DNA of 36,086 nt from Gammaproteobacteria bacterium (lineage in GTDB: Bacteria; Pseudomonadota; Gammaproteobacteria; JAGOUN01). Of this stretch, positions 36,062 through 36,086 are shown piece after piece. The stretch lies in assembly GCA_018061255.1 (NCBI GenBank), contig JAGOUN010000009.1:1-36086 (forward strand). Direction: 5' to 3'. The notes beneath the pieces are model-generated. The model was not told where the DNA came from. It worked only from the letters and a program-made list of their open reading frames with translations, and made no database searches. How positions within the stretch are numbered: the first letter of the stretch is position 1; the number at the start of each line of letters is the position of its first letter. Position numbers and translations under genes: made by a program.

Positions 36062-36086
36062 TTAGATAGCAATCCCCACCCTCTCG
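35729..36086 (+). repeat. Tandem 141-bp (47-residue) coding repeats running off the right edge
   Basis: TGTGCGT begins units at 35729, 35870 and 36011, exactly 141 bases apart. A half-unit (IPFDFWLKETQG) precedes the first. The third unit is more diverged, about six bases shorter before the stop, and continues past the TGA to the window end. Confidence 0.85.

Noticed and set aside
35729-36086. Regular 141-bp spacing as a possible CRISPR-like array
   Set aside because: The units are coding, much longer than CRISPR repeats, diverge as protein repeats do, and have no unique spacers.

Overview
The window looks like chromosome of a moderately AT-rich gammaproteobacterium of the order Legionellales, most like a Coxiellaceae/Berkiella-type intracellular bacterium. 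Three things point this way. The housekeeping genes (gatCAB, trmJ, prfC, bepA, fadE/fadI/fadJ, hemF, rlmD, yciO, htpG) are gammaproteobacterial in length and motif. They are interleaved with large eukaryote-like or repeat-rich proteins typical of effector repertoires. Small palindromic and MITE-like elements are scattered between and even inside genes. The genus is an inference; no rRNA or tRNA gene is present to test it.

Left region (1-6200): the 3' part of a very large ORF that runs off the left edge. It carries an acidic repeat, a Ser-rich linker, a textbook bipartite nuclear-localisation pattern and ankyrin repeats, so it is a candidate host-directed effector. After it come a decayed vapC fragment, an intact antitoxin/PIN-toxin pair with a good promoter, and trmJ. 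Next is a hairpin-rich gap where trmJ and gatB converge.

Middle region (6400-20100): the gatC-gatA-gatB operon on the minus strand makes the tRNA-dependent amidotransferase. It is divergent from an AAA/DUF4143 ATPase gene that is translationally coupled to prfC and preceded by a large operator-like double palindrome. bepA converges on prfC so tightly that the two genes share one TTAA for their stop codons. fadE, fadI and fadJ lie in a row and together form a complete fatty-acid beta-oxidation set.

Right region (20200-36086): a kinase-like probable effector, then (minus strand) an RND efflux adaptor and permease whose end overlaps hemF. hemF carries an in-frame insertion coinciding with a palindromic element. 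rlmD and yciO follow on the minus strand. Then come a MITE-like element, a compact cluster of type IV pilus minor pilins (a 54-aa PilV-like ORF, PilW and PilX), htpG behind a sigma-32-type promoter, a PepSY protein, a second MITE-like element, and a repeat protein whose 47-residue repeats continue past an apparent nonsense codon at the right edge.

The strongest candidates for something undescribed are the palindromic insertion in hemF, the two terminal effector-like proteins, the kinase-like protein without a recognisable DFG, and the DUF4143-prfC operator arrangement. I see no CRISPR array, complete insertion sequence, rRNA or tRNA.
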